Origin: Nitrospirota bacterium
Lineage (GTDB): Bacteria > Nitrospirota > Nitrospiria > SBBL01 > JAADHI01
Assembly (NCBI GenBank): GCA_029261195.1
Contig: JAJDBU010000075.1
Location: forward strand, 1-64,000
DNA: 64,000 bases
Direction: 5' to 3'
Shown one piece after another: positions 20,042 through 28,446 of the stretch; the first letter of the stretch is position 1, and the number at the start of each line of letters is the position of its first letter. Position numbers and translations under genes: made by a program. Below the pieces are notes generated by a model. The model worked only from the letters and a program-made list of their open reading frames with translations, had not been told where the DNA came from and did not search any database.

Positions 20042-20596
20042 GTGTTGGACAAGAAACAATCCGGGGAACTCAATCAGTTTTTGGCAGGGGTCGAAGGCAG
20101 AGCTTTTGTGATCGCCCGGATCGCGACACGCGACGCCGAGGCAGCGCTGGATCTGGTTCAGGATGCGATGTTCAAACTGGCTCAAAAGTATGGAGATCGG
20201 GATGAGTCGGAATGGGCTCCGTTGTTTCACAGAATCCTCCAACATTGCATCCGGGACTGGCAGCGCAGGACATGGGTTAGGAACAAATGGCGCACTTGGT
20301 TTCCATCCAATCGGGACAAGGAAGGATCGGAGGAGAAAGATCCGATTGAGGCGGTTCCGGACATCCGTGCCCGGAGTCCGCTTAATCACTTGGCCGACAA
20401 GGGCACAAGGGCTGCGCTGGAAATCGCTCTCCACTCTCTACCCTTGCGCCAGCGCCAAACCTTCCTATTGCGCGCTTGGGAAGGCTATAATGTGGCGGAA
20501 ACAGCAGGGATTATGGGCTGTTCGGCAGGGAGTGTGAAGACCCATTACTCCCGGGCGGTTCGAGCCTTGCGTATCAAAATGAGGGCATATCAATAA
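20042..20596 (+). CDS. RNA polymerase ECF-type sigma-70 factor
   Basis: ALDLVQDAMFKLAQKY region 2 and LPLRQRQTFLLRAWEGYNVAETAGIMGCSAGSVKTHYSRAVRALR region 4. Confidence 0.92.
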   Translation: MLDKKQSGELNQFLAGVEGRAFVIARIATRDAEAALDLVQDAMFKLAQKYGDRDESEWAPLFHRILQHCIRDWQRRTWVRNKWRTWFPSNRDKEGSEEKDPIEAVPDIRARSPLNHLADKGTRAALEIALHSLPLRQRQTFLLRAWEGYNVAETAGIMGCSAGSVKTHYSRAVRALRIKMRAYQ

Positions 20597-20997
20597 TGAA
20601 TAGAGAGGACAAAGAGACGGTTTTTATTGCTGACGCAAAGGCGGACCTGGATGAAGCCCTTCGAACGCTTGATCCTGCTATCGCTTCCCGTCTGCGCATG
20701 GCGCGCCATCGCGCACTTGATGCAGCAGCGGAGAAACAGCGGGTACCGTGGCTACTGCCTGCTGTTGGTTTTGCATCTGCCTCCCTCGGTGTTCTGGCCC
20801 TCTTTTTCCTGCTTCAAGCCCCCGAACAGAAGCAGCTTGTTTCGCGAAACACTTCGAAGGGTAGGTCGGAAAGTCGTTCTGGAAGTCTTGCGGGGAGTGT
20901 GGAAGACCTTGAACTACTCGCGTCATCAGAGGCGATAGAATTTTATGAGGATCTCGAATTTTACGGCTGGCTGGCGGAAGGAAATCGTGCAGGTTAG
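20596..20997 (+). CDS. DUF3619-like membrane protein (possible anti-sigma partner)
   Basis: LDPAIASRLRMARHRALDAA plus one TM segment; ATGA-type coupling to sigma factor gene. Confidence 0.75.
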   Translation: MNREDKETVFIADAKADLDEALRTLDPAIASRLRMARHRALDAAAEKQRVPWLLPAVGFASASLGVLALFFLLQAPEQKQLVSRNTSKGRSESRSGSLAGSVEDLELLASSEAIEFYEDLEFYGWLAEGNRAG

Positions 20998-21322
20998 AAT
21001 TTTTTCTGGAATCACTTCTTTATTGATTGGGATATTTTTCGTGTTAATTAGCGTACACGCCGGGGCTCAGGGGGAGGACGAAATCACATCTGCCGATATC
21101 GCCCTGCTGGAATTCCTGGGGGACTGGGGGACGGAAGAGGGGGAATGGATCGACCCCTTGTTATTTGATGATGAAGCGTCCGGTGTCGAACCCGTGACTA
21201 CAGAGGGATCTATCGCAGACGGAATGGGTGCAGACGGACTGGGTGAAGACGATGTTTGGAAGGATGAGGAAATGAATCGGGGAAAGGCTCAAAACCCTAA
21301 GGAAGAGGAGGAAAGGAAATGA
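20986..21322 (+). CDS. small acidic exported protein in sigma/DUF3619/DUF3106 operon (GTG start proposed; track start 20945)
   Basis: VRIFSGITSLLIGIFFVLISVHAGAQ signal peptide then acidic D/E-rich mature part; lies between DUF3619-like and DUF3106-like genes. Confidence 0.6.
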
Positions 21323-21921
21323 TTAAGGGAAGGCTTGTATCCGTCCTCAGCATTTTGATTGCTCTTCTTCTGCCGATAGTGCTTCCAATGGCCGTATTTT
21401 CCGCACCGCCTGGAATTTCATGGAGTGAACTGAGTCAGGCCCAGCAGCTTATTCTTCAGCCCTTTAAGGCTAAGTGGGACCAACTTTCTCAAGGCCGGCA
21501 GAAGCGATTGATGAAGGGTGCGAAACTTTGGGAGAAGATGACACCCGCAATGCGGAAAAAGGCGAGAGTGCGTCTTAAAGAATGGGATCAACTGCCAACA
21601 ACGAAAAAAGATCGGATTCGTTTTCGTTTTAAACAATTTAAGAATCTCTCAGAAAAACAGAGGGTCAAGCTACTGCGTGAAAGACGGCTTTTTAAGGATC
21701 TGCCCCCTCAAATGCGTCAAAACTTACGCAGGGAATGGGAAGGATTGAGTCCGGAAAGAAGACAAAAAATCCGTCATGATCTCGGTCTTAAAAACGCCCG
21801 GGATCATGATCGGCTTGAGCGCAGCAATCTCGGGCGCGAACGTCTGCATGACCGACTCGAAGGCCAAAACCAGATTGAGAGACGTCTTCGTCAGAGAAGA
21901 GACCGCCATCAGCGGCCTTGA
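21319..21921 (+). CDS. DUF3106-like exported protein
   Basis: Signal peptide; repeats of xxWxxLSxxQRxRLxxxAxxWxxMTPxxRxxA type. Confidence 0.8.
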   Translation: MIKGRLVSVLSILIALLLPIVLPMAVFSAPPGISWSELSQAQQLILQPFKAKWDQLSQGRQKRLMKGAKLWEKMTPAMRKKARVRLKEWDQLPTTKKDRIRFRFKQFKNLSEKQRVKLLRERRLFKDLPPQMRQNLRREWEGLSPERRQKIRHDLGLKNARDHDRLERSNLGRERLHDRLEGQNQIERRLRQRRDRHQRP

Positions 21922-21930
21922 GAAAGTGGA

Positions 21931-22452
21931 TTAACTGATTCCTGCACCGGATTGGGTGACAGTGAATTGGACGCGCATCCCTTCGTGGTAGTGGGACTCC
22001 TTTTCATTTGCATCCCAGATATTGCAGAGCAGCACATAGTTGCCAGGCGTCAATTCAAATGAAACGGTTTGCGGGGCAGCACCGACGGATATCCCCTCAA
22101 TCTCTCCAATCAGGGTTAATCCGATTCCCCTTTCGTCTACCCCTTCAGAATCGGAAGGCAACGCGTCGGGGGCTAGATCTGTTTTAAAAACAACAAACTC
22201 ATGCCGATCAACCGGACCCTTGTTCCTGACGGAAAAACTGATCTGTCCTGCCTGAATAGATGTTCTATCCGGCACAACCGACCACTCTGATAGAACAATG
22301 TTGATGACCTTCGGACTGGAGGCAATATCGGATGTTGATAAAGGGCCATTTTCGCTAGCAGTACTACTTGAACAGGGTAGAAACAGCAATGCTCCAAATA
22401 CAAGGGCGAAAAAAAATCGCCCTGTTTTTTGTGATTGTTTTCCAGGGTACAT
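21931..22452 (-). CDS. cupredoxin-like lipoprotein
   Basis: Start MYPGKQSQ with AAGGAGA SD; lipobox FLPC; SEWSVVPDRTSIQAGQISFSVRNKGPVDRHEFVV...PGNYVLLCNIWDANEKESHYHEGMR cupredoxin-type pattern. Confidence 0.8.
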   Translation of the reverse strand: MYPGKQSQKTGRFFFALVFGALLFLPCSSSTASENGPLSTSDIASSPKVINIVLSEWSVVPDRTSIQAGQISFSVRNKGPVDRHEFVVFKTDLAPDALPSDSEGVDERGIGLTLIGEIEGISVGAAPQTVSFELTPGNYVLLCNIWDANEKESHYHEGMRVQFTVTQSGAGIS

Positions 22453-22504
22453 ACTTTTTGTCTCCTTCAAGTCATTGGCGACAGACACGGCAGATTAATA
22501 ATAT

Positions 22505-22519
22505 TGATAATCACTATCA
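22505..22519. promoter_or_regulatory. Fur-box-like 7-1-7 palindrome upstream of cupredoxin-like gene
   Basis: TGATAATCACTATCA versus 7-1-7 consensus TGATAATNATTATCA (one mismatch). Confidence 0.6.
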
Positions 22520-22576
22520 ATATATGAACCATACAGAGACGCTGATGCCCTGTCAACTCCCCCAGGAATAACATGT

Positions 22577-22618
22577 AAAAAGGGCAGTGTTGGCATTTGT
22601 CAATGTTGCCTTTTTTTT
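22577..22618. terminator. Rho-independent terminator downstream of xseA (T-runs on both sides)
   Basis: AAAAGGGCAGTGTTG-gcatttgt-CAATGTTGCCTTTTTTTT hairpin with G-U pairs. Confidence 0.65.
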
Positions 22619-22650
22619 GAATTATCTTTGTTTGGATTTTACGCGAAGTC

Positions 22651-24030
22651 TTAATTGCAGACTATTTTGTCTTCAAGCCGACAGTTTAGCTTGCCGCGCT
22701 GTAGCGTAATTTGTAGGCGGTCATTCTTTGAAAGGTCCCCTGGATCGCGAACAACACGCAGACTGGGAAGTAAGCGGGTAATGCTGTAGCCTCGCCCCAG
22801 AATATTCAAAGGGCTTAAGAGATGAAGCTGCTCCATCGTCGCCTGTAAACGGTCCTTTTTTCGTTCAATATCGCGCATCACTTCTTGTATGAGTTTCATG
22901 TTCAGGTTCTCGTGCTTTCTTCTTAATTCACTTAAACGACTGAGCGGGCTTAAATGGTTTAGAGCCAGCTCAGTTGTTTTGAACCGGTTTTTTCGAGCTT
23001 CAATGACTCGGGTTATTGCCTGATTCAGTCGGAGCGCAAGGTGATCGACTTGTTCTGCTCGAAATTGAAGCTGCCGTCGAGGCGGTGCAAGAAGACGTAA
23101 GGCAAGGTCGATGCGGTCTCTTTGTGCGCTCAGAATCATTTTCATGCGATCAAGCAAGGCTTCTCGCAAAATAAGTACTTTTTCTATTGAGTCCATGCCG
23201 GATTTCACCACCAAGCTTGCAGCAATCGAAGGGGTTGGAGCGCGGAGGTCTGCGACATAGTCGGAAATTGTTGAGTCAGTCTCATGTCCGACAGCAGAGA
23301 TCACAGGGATAAGAGACCTGGAAATAGCAAGTGCAAGCGCTTCTTCATTAAATGGGGCGAGATCCTCAAATGATCCTCCTCCCCGTGCCAGGATCAGGAG
23401 ATCGAGCGTATTGCCATGCGTCTGCAGGCTGTAGCTGTTTAGTTGCTCAATGGCATGTACAATCTCAGTTGCGGCATTTCTGCCCTGCACTGTTACCGGA
23501 TAAATCAGGATGCGGCACGGAAATCGGCTCTCTCGCATGACCTGCAATATATCTTGGATCGCCGCCCCGCTTGGGGAAGTGATGATCCCGATTCTAGAGG
23601 CTTGGCTTGGCATCGTTCTTTTCCGATCAGCATGAAACAGCCCTGCGTTTTCCAGTTTTTGTTTTAATGCCTCAAAGGCAGCCAGGAGCGCCCCTGCCCC
23701 CATAGGCTCAATGTAGTCACAAATGAGTTGATATTCGCCTCTGGGTTCATAAAGGCTGAGGTGAGCACGGATGAGTACCGATGCCCCCTCTTTTGGAATA
23801 AATCGCAAAAATCTCATGTGAGATTTAAAGATGATGCCCCTGATCTTGGCATCAGTGTCTTTTAAAGTGAAATAAAGATGACCCGATCGCGGCATTCTGG
23901 GGTCAGAAATCTCTCCTTCGACCCAGAAGTCTGAAAATGAAGCTTCGAGTAGACCACGGATCTCGCTTGTTAATTCGTGGACCCTTAGAATTCTTCGTTT
24001 TGGACTAAGGGCCGCAAACAAATCCGGCAT
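22651..24030 (-). CDS. xseA: exodeoxyribonuclease VII large subunit
   Basis: FWVEGEISDPRMPRSGHLYFTLKD, RIGIITSPSGAAIQDI, ARGGGSFEDLAPFNEEALALAI, VISAVGHETDSTISDYVAD. Confidence 0.96.
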   Translation of the reverse strand: MPDLFAALSPKRRILRVHELTSEIRGLLEASFSDFWVEGEISDPRMPRSGHLYFTLKDTDAKIRGIIFKSHMRFLRFIPKEGASVLIRAHLSLYEPRGEYQLICDYIEPMGAGALLAAFEALKQKLENAGLFHADRKRTMPSQASRIGIITSPSGAAIQDILQVMRESRFPCRILIYPVTVQGRNAATEIVHAIEQLNSYSLQTHGNTLDLLILARGGGSFEDLAPFNEEALALAISRSLIPVISAVGHETDSTISDYVADLRAPTPSIAASLVVKSGMDSIEKVLILREALLDRMKMILSAQRDRIDLALRLLAPPRRQLQFRAEQVDHLALRLNQAITRVIEARKNRFKTTELALNHLSPLSRLSELRRKHENLNMKLIQEVMRDIERKKDRLQATMEQLHLLSPLNILGRGYSITRLLPSLRVVRDPGDLSKNDRLQITLQRGKLNCRLEDKIVCN

Positions 24031-24165
24031 CTAAAGCTCCCAAGTGTAAAGCGAGATCACCATAAATAGCAGTTGGCGCTTAAGTTAATAAACATAATTT
24101 GAAAAAGGGATTAGACGTAAAAAGGGAAGCCTGACAACCAAAACAGGTGAAAATATTTAAAAAAA

Positions 24166-24341
24166 GTCCCTACCTTGCCGTAGAGTAGATCAGCTCAAAC
24201 CCGGGTTACCAGGTGGACGCCGAGATGGAAGCATTAGGCTTTTCCGTCGTACGGGGAACATGCACACAACCCCCTTGGACTCAGCACCCTTGCTCTTATT
24301 GTTAGGTTTGGAGACTACCAACCTACGCACAAAGCAGGGAC
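24166..24341 (-). ncRNA. ssrS: 6S RNA
   Basis: About 176 nt directly downstream of zapA (conserved zapA-ssrS synteny). 5' GUCCCUGCUUUG..CGUAG pairs with 3' CUACG..CAAGGUAGGGAC to form the closing stem; 3' part AAGCCUAAU...CCACCUGGUAACCCGGGUUUGAG resembles E. coli 6S; U-tract follows. Confidence 0.85.
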
Positions 24342-24348
24342 AATATTT

Positions 24349-24376
24349 TCTATAAATCGAGACTATCAGAGTCCAA
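24349..24376 (-). promoter_or_regulatory. sigma70-type promoter of the 6S RNA gene
   Basis: Minus strand TTGGAC-16 nt-TATAGA, about 7 nt before the predicted 5' end of the 6S RNA. Confidence 0.55.
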
Positions 24377-24407
24377 ATAAAATTTCAAGTATCACCCGGA
24401 AAGGGAA

Positions 24408-24704
24408 CTATGTTGGCAAAGGATCATCGAATTCTTCTTCGATGCTTTCGATGATGCGCTGTGTTTTTTTCTCCGCAGCCCCATCCTGTTTCTTTTGTTT
24501 TTCCTGTAGCTGTAATAATTCGTCTGCAATATTAATTGCAGCAAGAACGACTAGCTTTGAGAAGGGGCTTCCCTCTGAGTGCTGAGAAATCTCGTGTATT
24601 TTTTTATCGACTATTGCCGCAAGTTGCTGCACATAGTCTTGATCAGCTTCCCCGCGAAGGGTATAGCGACGTCCGAAGACCTCAATATGGAGTTGTTTGT
24701 TCAG
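24408..24704 (-). CDS. zapA: cell division protein ZapA (non-ATG start; track start 24782)
   Basis: NKQLHIEVFGRRYTLRGEADQDYVQQLAAIVDKKIHEI...KLVVLAAINIADELLQLQ; homologous part begins after a CTG codon preceded by AGGAG. Confidence 0.85.
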   Translation of the reverse strand: MNKQLHIEVFGRRYTLRGEADQDYVQQLAAIVDKKIHEISQHSEGSPFSKLVVLAAINIADELLQLQEKQKKQDGAAEKKTQRIIESIEEEFDDPLPT

Positions 24705-24957
24705 GGGCTTGCTCCTGTTGCTCAATGACAGAGTCGTTAAGATCCTCACCCAGGTGGTTAAGAGTACCCAGGATTTTTTCAACCCGGCCGCGTACCTCCG
24801 CCCGTTCTTGCTGTAAGTGAAGAAAAGATTCTGCTTGTTCGCTCAGTTGAGCCTCCAATGCCCGTTTTTCACCCTTAAGATCTTTAAGCTGTTGAATCAA
24901 TTCATGAACACGTTTTTCCAGTAGGTCCAAATCTTCCAATGAATATTCCTCCATCAT
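24682..24957 (-). CDS. zapB: ZapB-like coiled-coil cell division protein
   Basis: 91 aa coiled coil MMEEYSLEDLDLLEKRVHELIQQLKDLKGEKRALEAQLSEQ directly upstream of zapA. Confidence 0.7.
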   Translation of the reverse strand: MMEEYSLEDLDLLEKRVHELIQQLKDLKGEKRALEAQLSEQAESFLHLQQERAEVRGRVEKILGTLNHLGEDLNDSVIEQQEQAPEQTTPY

Positions 24958-25080
24958 TTGTTGTGTTTGTGGCTTATTCCTGAAACACGAAAAAAATAAA
25001 CTAACGCTTCATCCAATATTTGTCAAACAGTAAGAATGTCCTCAACTTCGCTTTAAATGAACGGGACTAAAACTGTATTT

Positions 25081-26349
25081 TTATTTTTGTGCCACCTCTT
25101 TTTTTATCTCATGCTGCGATTTAAAATAAGCACCCAGGCCCTCCTTTGCGGCCTGAGCCGCAACGATACGCCACAAGGGATCATTCACAACCATTGCAGC
25201 AACGACAATTTCAGGGTCTTCCAGTGGAGCCATCCCGACAAACCAGCTATACCGCCCACGCGGATTTTTACCTCTTAAAGATCCAGTCTTCCCTCCAATT
25301 TTGATCTTGCGAAGGCTCCGATCAAGTTTCCGCCGACGAAAGATGTTTTGGACCGTTCCTTTTTTAACTGTAAGTCCCATCATTTCTCGAAGGATTGCTG
25401 CCGTTTCTCGTGAGACAACCGTATTCAGGGGTTTTGGTACACATTCATAGATTTTTTTACCAGCCGAGTTCTTCACAAAATCTACCATGCAGGGGGCCAT
25501 CATCACCCCCTTATTCGCAATTGCAGAACCAAGCAGAGCAGCATGAAGTGGTGACAAACCGACCGCACCGAAGCCGGCGGCTGTTTTCGCAAGCGAGCTT
25601 TCAGTCTCATCCATTTCTATTCGGCTGACTTCTACTGGAAGTTCAAAGGGAATGGGACGGTTGAAATGAAAATTCATGCCAAATGAAATCAGAGTCGAGG
25701 TGTCAAGCCAGCGAGTCGCAACCTTTGCGAAGATTACATTATTAGACTGAGCAAAGGCATCGGACAGACTCATCTTCAATTTATCTTTCCTTGGGTTATC
25801 ACGCCAATAGGCTGGCTTAAGGCGATTAAAATTGCCTCGATAAGGAATGCTTGTATCGGGTGCAATCCCTTTTTTCTCGACGACCGCAGCAGCAGTGACC
25901 ACTTTAAAAAGTGATGCAGCAGGGTAGGTGGCTCGCAGGAACAAATCTTTCACGCCCGGTTCCCGGCTTGAATGATCGACCAAGGCAAGGACCTTTCCTG
26001 TTTTGGGGGCAATGGCAACAAAGGCGCCGTAGGGCACATCGTATTTTTCAAAATAGGACTTGACTGAATGTTGGACGGTCGTATTCAGGGTGTAAGACGC
26101 AGTGACTCCATTTTCGAATCGAGAGACATACCGTTCCCCTTCAATCTGATCTAATGTCGGGGAAAAGTCCTGAAATCGGAGTGCACCTTCGTGCAGATAA
26201 AGGGGAGTGTCATTGAAAGGATCCAAGTTAAATGCGCCTGAAACCCAGGTCCCGATAGACAGGAGGAACAAGGCCCCTAAGAAAAAGATTGCGGCCTTGT
26301 CTGTCCGACGCCTTTTATTATCCCGACGAAAGCGGTTTTTTCTTTTCAC
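25081..26349 (-). CDS. small penicillin-binding transpeptidase with single TM anchor
   Basis: SLFK (ASLFKVV), SNN (FAQSNNVIF) and KTG (GGKTGSLRG) motifs intact; only ~100 aa between TM and transpeptidase domain. Confidence 0.88.
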   Translation of the reverse strand: MKRKNRFRRDNKRRRTDKAAIFFLGALFLLSIGTWVSGAFNLDPFNDTPLYLHEGALRFQDFSPTLDQIEGERYVSRFENGVTASYTLNTTVQHSVKSYFEKYDVPYGAFVAIAPKTGKVLALVDHSSREPGVKDLFLRATYPAASLFKVVTAAAVVEKKGIAPDTSIPYRGNFNRLKPAYWRDNPRKDKLKMSLSDAFAQSNNVIFAKVATRWLDTSTLISFGMNFHFNRPIPFELPVEVSRIEMDETESSLAKTAAGFGAVGLSPLHAALLGSAIANKGVMMAPCMVDFVKNSAGKKIYECVPKPLNTVVSRETAAILREMMGLTVKKGTVQNIFRRRKLDRSLRKIKIGGKTGSLRGKNPRGRYSWFVGMAPLEDPEIVVAAMVVNDPLWRIVAAQAAKEGLGAYFKSQHEIKKEVAQK

Positions 26350-26651
26350 CGGTTTAAAAATTCCAAGTCCAGAATCTTTGTCATCACTGCGGGATCCAGC
26401 GATTTAAACCACAGCCATTTATCTTTTGACCGAAGCCCACGAACAAAAGCGATCTGTGATTTTGGAGTTTTGAAGAAGCAGGATAGCAGCTTAATACAGA
26501 CCTCATTTGCCGCTCCTTTTACCGGAGAAGCCCTTACTTTGATACGGAGAACTCCCCCAAAAACACCGGAAAAACAATTTTTCTGGGCCTTGGTCTGTAC
26601 TTTGATATGTAAGAGCGCGCCTTTTTTGTAATGGCGAAGATCCCATACCAC
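26346..26651 (-). CDS. yggU: DUF167/YggU family protein
   Basis: LHIKVQTKAQKNCFSGVFGGVLRIKVRASPVKGAANEVCIKLLS. Confidence 0.9.
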   Translation of the reverse strand: MVWDLRHYKKGALLHIKVQTKAQKNCFSGVFGGVLRIKVRASPVKGAANEVCIKLLSCFFKTPKSQIAFVRGLRSKDKWLWFKSLDPAVMTKILDLEFLNR

Positions 26652-26657
26652 TCTTAA

Positions 26658-27230
26658 TCATCCATCTTCTGCTTCCGAAGGCGCAGGACCTTCAAATGGC
26701 TTTTCTATAACGGGTTTTCCTGTAGAACTCTCCTCTTGCCCGGACGACGAGCCGGGAAGGAGACTCCCCTTCCCGGCCTCATCATGATCCGAGGACCACT
26801 CCATCTCCCTCGCCAGGCTCTGGATCAGAGTGCGGATTTTTTCGACAAAAACCCCTTTACGCCGCTTAAGGCCCATGATTTCTCCCTTAAGTTGCGATTC
26901 CTGCTTGATGGCCTCATTGGTGATCTCTTCGGCGCGGATCTCAGCATGTCGAATGATCAGTTCCCCCTCTTTCTGGGCGTTGGCCTTTACATTTTCCATG
27001 GCCCTTTGTGTCATGACCAGGGTTTCAGTCATCGCACCCTCGGCTTTTTCTAATTCGGTGATCATTTTAGCCTGTTTCTCTAACTTTTCTTTGTCATCTG
27101 CACTTTCTTTAACCAAGCGCTCAAGGTCGTCGGAAAGGGTTTCAATAAAATCATCCACTTCTGAGCAGGAATATCCCCGAAGCGATTTTTCAAAGGTGAT
27201 CTGACGAATTTCAAGTGGTGTTAATTTCAT
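26658..27230 (-). CDS. divIVA: DivIVA-domain protein
   Basis: MKLTPLEIRQITFEKSLRGYSCSEVDDFIETLSDDLERL then coiled coil. Confidence 0.93.
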   Translation of the reverse strand: MKLTPLEIRQITFEKSLRGYSCSEVDDFIETLSDDLERLVKESADDKEKLEKQAKMITELEKAEGAMTETLVMTQRAMENVKANAQKEGELIIRHAEIRAEEITNEAIKQESQLKGEIMGLKRRKGVFVEKIRTLIQSLAREMEWSSDHDEAGKGSLLPGSSSGQEESSTGKPVIEKPFEGPAPSEAEDG

Positions 27231-27261
27231 GATTAACCTCCTGGACTTAGGTTTCCGCTCC

Positions 27262-27564
27262 CTAGCGAAGCTGATGCGATAGAGAGATGAGTGAACCCAC
27301 TACAAAACTCTGCAGAAAAATAATCGCAAGAATCAGGATCATGGGTGAGAGGTCCATTCCACCCAGATAATGCCCTGTTTTTTGTCGAATCGGGTAGAGT
27401 AGAGGCTCAGTAATTTTATAGAGAAACTGGACGATGGGATTATAGGGGTCAGGGTTAACCCATGAAAGCACTGCCCGAGCAATAACGATATACATATAAA
27501 ATCCAAGAACCATGTCGAGTATGGTTGCTACGGCCGAAATGAAATTTCCTGCAACGAACATCAA
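27262..27564 (-). CDS. yggT: YggT family membrane protein
   Basis: VIARAVLSWVNPDPYNPIVQFLYKITEPLLYPIRQ. Confidence 0.92.
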   Translation of the reverse strand: MMFVAGNFISAVATILDMVLGFYMYIVIARAVLSWVNPDPYNPIVQFLYKITEPLLYPIRQKTGHYLGGMDLSPMILILAIIFLQSFVVGSLISLSHQLR

Positions 27565-27618
27565 TCGCCTCCTGAGCGGATAAAATCTACATCAATATTG
27601 ATCATATAAGATAGAGCA

Positions 27619-28446
27619 CTAAGCCTTTCCGAGTGCAATTGAGCGTAAGGTCGCTGCTTCGACAGCGGCAATAAATGCGGCACGTGTATTCCTCGCTTCG
27701 AGTTCAGACAGTCCGGCAATCGTTGTCCCCGCAGGAGAGGCGACCTTGTCTTTTAAACGGGCCGGGTGTTCCCCTGTATGAAGCAGCATCTGCGCTGCGC
27801 CCATCACGGTCTGGGCAGCCAATGAAAGCGCGACATCGCGGGGCAGGCCCTGCTTAACTCCGCCATCCGACATCGCTTCGATCATGAGAAATACAAAGGC
27901 AGGACCACTGCCGGAAAGGCCGGTCACCGCATCTAAAAATCGCTCCTCCAATACAGCTGTTGTCCCAATCGAGGCAAAAATAGAGCACACCTCGGAGAGG
28001 AGTTTCTCGTCGACTCCCTTTCCGGGCGTCAGTACCGTTGCGCCCGATTGCACCTGGGCGGGGGCATTCGGCATGGCTCGAATAATCCGGGCTTCCCGTG
28101 TCAAACCGGATGCAAGACGGGACAGGGGAATCCCTGCGGCAATGGAAACAACAACTTTTTCTCCAACCTCGGATTTAATCTCCGCTAAGAGTGGATCAAT
28201 CACCAGGGGTTTGACTCCGAGAATAATGAGTTCTGCGCAACGAACCGCCTCACGGTTCGAGCGGGTTGTTTTGACGCCATAATGTTCATGAAGAAACTGC
28301 AAGCGCTTCTTAGAGGTATCTGAAGCGAGCAAGGCATTTGCCGAAAAAAGTCCTGCCTCAAGCACGCCTTTGATGATCGCCTCAGTCATATTGCCGGAGC
28401 CCAAAAAGGCAATTTTAGTGTCTGTTTTGTTTGTTTTTCGCGTCAT
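27619..28446 (-). CDS. proC: pyrroline-5-carboxylate reductase
   Basis: IAFLGSGNMTEAIIKGVL, ILGVKP, RAMPNAPAQVQSGAT, LSGSGPAFVFLMIEAMSDGGVKQGLPRD. Confidence 0.95.
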   Translation of the reverse strand: MTRKTNKTDTKIAFLGSGNMTEAIIKGVLEAGLFSANALLASDTSKKRLQFLHEHYGVKTTRSNREAVRCAELIILGVKPLVIDPLLAEIKSEVGEKVVVSIAAGIPLSRLASGLTREARIIRAMPNAPAQVQSGATVLTPGKGVDEKLLSEVCSIFASIGTTAVLEERFLDAVTGLSGSGPAFVFLMIEAMSDGGVKQGLPRDVALSLAAQTVMGAAQMLLHTGEHPARLKDKVASPAGTTIAGLSELEARNTRAAFIAAVEAATLRSIALGKA

